Below are positions 14,087 to 16,805 of a stretch of 16,805 bases of DNA, in pieces. This stretch comes from Bacteroidales bacterium (GTDB taxonomy: Bacteria > Bacteroidota > Bacteroidia > Bacteroidales > JAADJA01): contig JAOZOC010000015.1 in NCBI GenBank assembly GCA_029933495.1, forward strand, positions 1-16,805, given 5' to 3'. Both the position numbers and the translations under genes were made by a program. Below the pieces are notes generated by a model. The model made no database searches, was not told the origin of the DNA, and saw only the letters and a list, made by a program, of their open reading frames with translations. Position 1 is the first letter of the stretch; the number at the start of each line of letters is the position of its first letter.

Positions 14087-16804
14087 CTACCTGGTAAGTA
14101 CAATTCGTTTAATAACTGTGTGATTTCCGGATTGGATTTTGCAGAGATAAACTCCCGGTCGTATATCACCGACATTAAGCACTATTTTATGTTTTCCCGC
14201 AGTCTGTATGTAAATGGGCTTGATGGTGTAATATTGCTTCCCCATCAAATCAAGAATTGAAATACTAACTTCAGCAGTTTCTGCCAGTTCGTATTTAACA
14301 GTAAGCTGATTTTTAAACGGATTTGGATAGATTATTATACCTGTGATTGGTTCAGTAGTTTGTAATTCAGGCAACTCTGTTATCAGAGAGTGGAGTGTTA
14401 CCGAAAACCCTGAATTCCATATATCAGAGCCATCAGTTATTTCCAAATTAAACTCTGCAATGTGGCCGTTAACAAAAAATTCACCTACATCAAACGAAAA
14501 AGCGGCATTCTTAAGTTGCGAAGCACCGGGGTTTAAATATGGCCAGTTGTTGGTGTTTTCTGTTATGGTAATGTTAGAATCGGCAGTAGATAGAGTTGCC
14601 AATAAATCATTTGAGGCGGTGTTCCCGAAGTTAAAAAGTGTGACATTGAGTAAAATATTTTCTCCGGCATCGGCTTTACCATCATTATTTCCGTTTGAGT
14701 CGTCTATTTCAAACGACTGTAATAAAACAAACGCGCCTTGTGCTGCTTCAACCTGAACAGTTCCGAAAAATGGTTGCCTGTTCTGGCCTGTAACAACAAC
14801 ATCTGCCGTACCGGCTACAGTAAATGGAGTAAAAATCTCGATCTCGGCAATTCCATTTTCATCTGCCAACGCCGCTCCATGCAAAGTGCCATCCATTGAT
14901 ATTGCAGCATAAAGCCATGGCTCGGCAGTAACAATAAAAGTTTCAGTACCGGGTGATATGGATGGTTCATAGGTGACTGAGGGTAAAGGTGGTTCAGGAA
15001 CATAAATCATCACCGAGGGGTCGCCAAGAAGATTATAAGCCTCCCAATAATATGTTTTCATACTTGAGCCTGACTGCGTAACAGCAAGATTTCCGGCAGC
15101 AGTAAACTGCCCCTGTGTTATAAACCACTCATTTGTAGGCTCTCCGTTTGTATGAAACCAGCTATCAATCAAACCCAAATTATCACTATTATATTGAGGA
15201 CTTGAAGAAATATCTTTAAATCCCACCATCCACCAATAATCTTCATCCCAGTAAGTGCTATTTGCTGCACCAATATAACTTAAGGCTCCCTTATCAGCCA
15301 CCCTGACAATTTCTTCTCCGAAACAAGAGGCCTGAAAGGAAGCTGATGAGCAACAGTTTCCAACAACGAGAGGATATTTATGTTCGTTTGTAAAATCAGC
15401 AATATGCCCGATATTTAATGGTGGACTTGAAAAGCCAAACATGCTGCAATGACCGGTATAATTTACGAATGAAGTACCATTATTAAAAGTTTGAACTATA
15501 AGGTCAGTGTAATTTGTGTCGGGAGAGAAGGGAGGTGTGTAGATATGCGGAAAAATTCCATTATTCTGATTCAAATAATTATCTACCATATAATTAATCT
15601 GACCATTTCCCCAAATAGTATCATAACCTGGTGCTACACCTGCAATAAGCGTTACCGAATCAAGATAAGCCGGTTCAGGAAACTGGTACATTTCATACTC
15701 AAGTGTTTTCAATATCTGGGGCTCTAATTCAACAGAGCTGTTAGCTGAAAAGCGTCCGTAGTAACATTCCGGGAATAAATCTCCGGTATATTCGGCATAA
15801 TAAAGGTCGGTTACGTGATATCCTGCAGTTGCTGAAAAAGCAGGTATCTGAGCCACATCACCTACAAACAGGACAAAACTTTGTGGATTATAACCTGTGG
15901 GCGGATTATTATACAGATTTTCAAGATATGCCTTTATTGATTCCGTTGTATTACCAACCTCCGGATCATCAGTATAGCCTGTTATTACCCTAAACCCTTT
16001 TTTTGTTTTCCATTGTATAAATGGTTGAAGGTCGTCATAAAACATTGGGTCGGAGATAATAACATAAGTAACCGGGGAGCTCAAAATTAACTCATCAGGA
16101 GCCAAAGGTTTATAGTTGAGAAGTTTTGAATGGATATTTTCATAAAATGGAGAAAAAAGATTTTTCTTTGAACTTTTAGTAAGTGTGATATCTCCATTTT
16201 TGAATGTTATCTTTATCACCAATTCATCGAATACTCTGATGGTTCTTGTTGTGGGATTATATTGCACAGGTGCAATTCTAAGCCTTCCTATACGGACTCC
16301 ACGCATAATTCCCAATATCTCAATACTAACATTTTCTTGTCCGATAAAGCTATTTGATGAATAGGTTTGCGCGTTTTCAAAATATTCAATCGGTTTTTGA
16401 TTATAAATATCTTTCGAAATGGGGCCGTGCGAAGGAATGATAGTGCCGGAAAATCCAAGAGCCGACAAATCATAATCTTTGTATGACGAACGGATGATTT
16501 CCGTTTCAACAGTTGCTGCATAAGGAATCTCAATGAGTCTATTCAGTACGGGAAGTTCAGGATCCCCTACAGAAAGAGATACACCATAGCCTGCTATCTC
16601 TGCCTTTACATATATTCCGTTCTTTGTATTTACTTCCTTTAAAGATAAACCTGACACAGTATTTCCCAATCGTAATACAGTATATGTATTTTCAATTATT
16701 TTTAATTCTGTTTTCTTTTCAGAGTTTATAATTATGTTTGATGCATTCGATACGAAGAATACTGGAAAAACAAATACAAACAAAAGAAAAATTTGATTTT
16801 TCAT
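14087..16804 (-). CDS. Gingipain-like (Kgp-type) C25 cysteine protease with T9SS sorting domain
   Basis: A 905-residue secreted cysteine protease of peptidase family C25. The start codon is at 16804-16802, so the gene is complete but its promoter is outside the window. Order: signal peptide (about 1-21); propeptide to about 235 (SVGDPELPVLNRLIEIP at 78-94); catalytic domain about 240-605, with the catalytic histidine H452 in NYTGHCS and a Cys-Cys pair C484/C485 in VGNCCSSASF, the second being the likely nucleophile; a gingipain Ig-like domain about 606-685; a CARDB-like beta domain about 690-805; and a type IX secretion C-terminal sorting domain about 825-905 (YPNPF, then SILDLMGK and GVYLCKI). 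IGAANSTYWDEDYWW and YYWEAYNLLGDPSVM resemble lysine-gingipain closely. D547 in LGLIDSWF seems to align with the Kgp S1-pocket aspartate, suggesting cleavage after lysine (inference). Haemagglutinin/adhesin domains are absent. Confidence 0.92.
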   Translation of the reverse strand: MKNQIFLLFVFVFPVFFVSNASNIIINSEKKTELKIIENTYTVLRLGNTVSGLSLKEVNTKNGIYVKAEIAGYGVSLSVGDPELPVLNRLIEIPYAATVETEIIRSSYKDYDLSALGFSGTIIPSHGPISKDIYNQKPIEYFENAQTYSSNSFIGQENVSIEILGIMRGVRIGRLRIAPVQYNPTTRTIRVFDELVIKITFKNGDITLTKSSKKNLFSPFYENIHSKLLNYKPLAPDELILSSPVTYVIISDPMFYDDLQPFIQWKTKKGFRVITGYTDDPEVGNTTESIKAYLENLYNNPPTGYNPQSFVLFVGDVAQIPAFSATAGYHVTDLYYAEYTGDLFPECYYGRFSANSSVELEPQILKTLEYEMYQFPEPAYLDSVTLIAGVAPGYDTIWGNGQINYMVDNYLNQNNGIFPHIYTPPFSPDTNYTDLIVQTFNNGTSFVNYTGHCSMFGFSSPPLNIGHIADFTNEHKYPLVVGNCCSSASFQASCFGEEIVRVADKGALSYIGAANSTYWDEDYWWMVGFKDISSSPQYNSDNLGLIDSWFHTNGEPTNEWFITQGQFTAAGNLAVTQSGSSMKTYYWEAYNLLGDPSVMIYVPEPPLPSVTYEPSISPGTETFIVTAEPWLYAAISMDGTLHGAALADENGIAEIEIFTPFTVAGTADVVVTGQNRQPFFGTVQVEAAQGAFVLLQSFEIDDSNGNNDGKADAGENILLNVTLFNFGNTASNDLLATLSTADSNITITENTNNWPYLNPGASQLKNAAFSFDVGEFFVNGHIAEFNLEITDGSDIWNSGFSVTLHSLITELPELQTTEPITGIIIYPNPFKNQLTVKYELAETAEVSISILDLMGKQYYTIKPIYIQTAGKHKIVLNVGDIRPGVYLCKIQSGNHTVIKRIVLTR

Positions 16805-16805
16805 A

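Noticed and set aside
14343..14756. 137-residue open frame on the + strand
   Set aside because: It lies wholly inside the protease gene on the other strand and shows no family motif; it is a shadow frame.

Overview
The window looks like chromosomal DNA of a Bacteroidota (Bacteroidetes) bacterium, probably of the order Bacteroidales. Evidence for the phylum: an STN/carboxypeptidase-regulatory-like TonB-dependent receptor followed by a DUF4249 lipoprotein, a gingipain-type protease with a type IX secretion (T9SS) sorting domain, a DUF3127 protein, AT-rich coding sequence, few Shine-Dalgarno sites, and several promoter -7 elements of the Bacteroidota form TAnnTTTG. The order is a weaker inference. 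No rRNA, tRNA, CRISPR array, insertion sequence or phage gene is visible. Genes fill nearly everything; the longest gap is 183 bp.

Region 1 (2-5665, + strand) is a tightly packed three-gene envelope operon. It encodes a TonB-dependent outer-membrane receptor (5' end outside the window), a DUF4249 lipoprotein that starts inside the receptor gene, and a secreted MG2/carboxypeptidase-regulatory-like/plug-like protein whose ATG overlaps the previous stop codon by one base. The overlaps suggest translational coupling. A plug-like domain on a protein with no barrel, beside a true TonB receptor, makes this the best candidate here for an undescribed envelope system. Its substrate cannot be read from the sequence.

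Region 2 (5849-13021, + strand) holds a sodium:solute symporter, a beta-CASP metallo-beta-lactamase RNase-like protein, a MiaB-type tRNA methylthiotransferase, an AlbA_2 (Schlafen-like) plus GHKL ATP-binding protein, and the MtaB tRNA methylthiotransferase. Two enzymes that modify A37 of tRNA therefore bracket a protein whose N-terminal fold is related to the tRNA-cleaving core of Schlafen proteins. The MiaB-type protein is divergent, and from memory it looks more like homologues from Patescibacteria (CPR) than a standard Bacteroidota MiaB.

Region 3 (13083-14074, + strand) has two small genes, each behind its own -7 element: a pRiA4b ORF-3-like protein and a DUF3127 protein with an SSB-like acidic C-terminal tip. 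Region 4 (14087-16804, - strand) is a convergent gene for a large lysine-gingipain-like C25 protease exported by T9SS; it is complete but its promoter lies outside the window.
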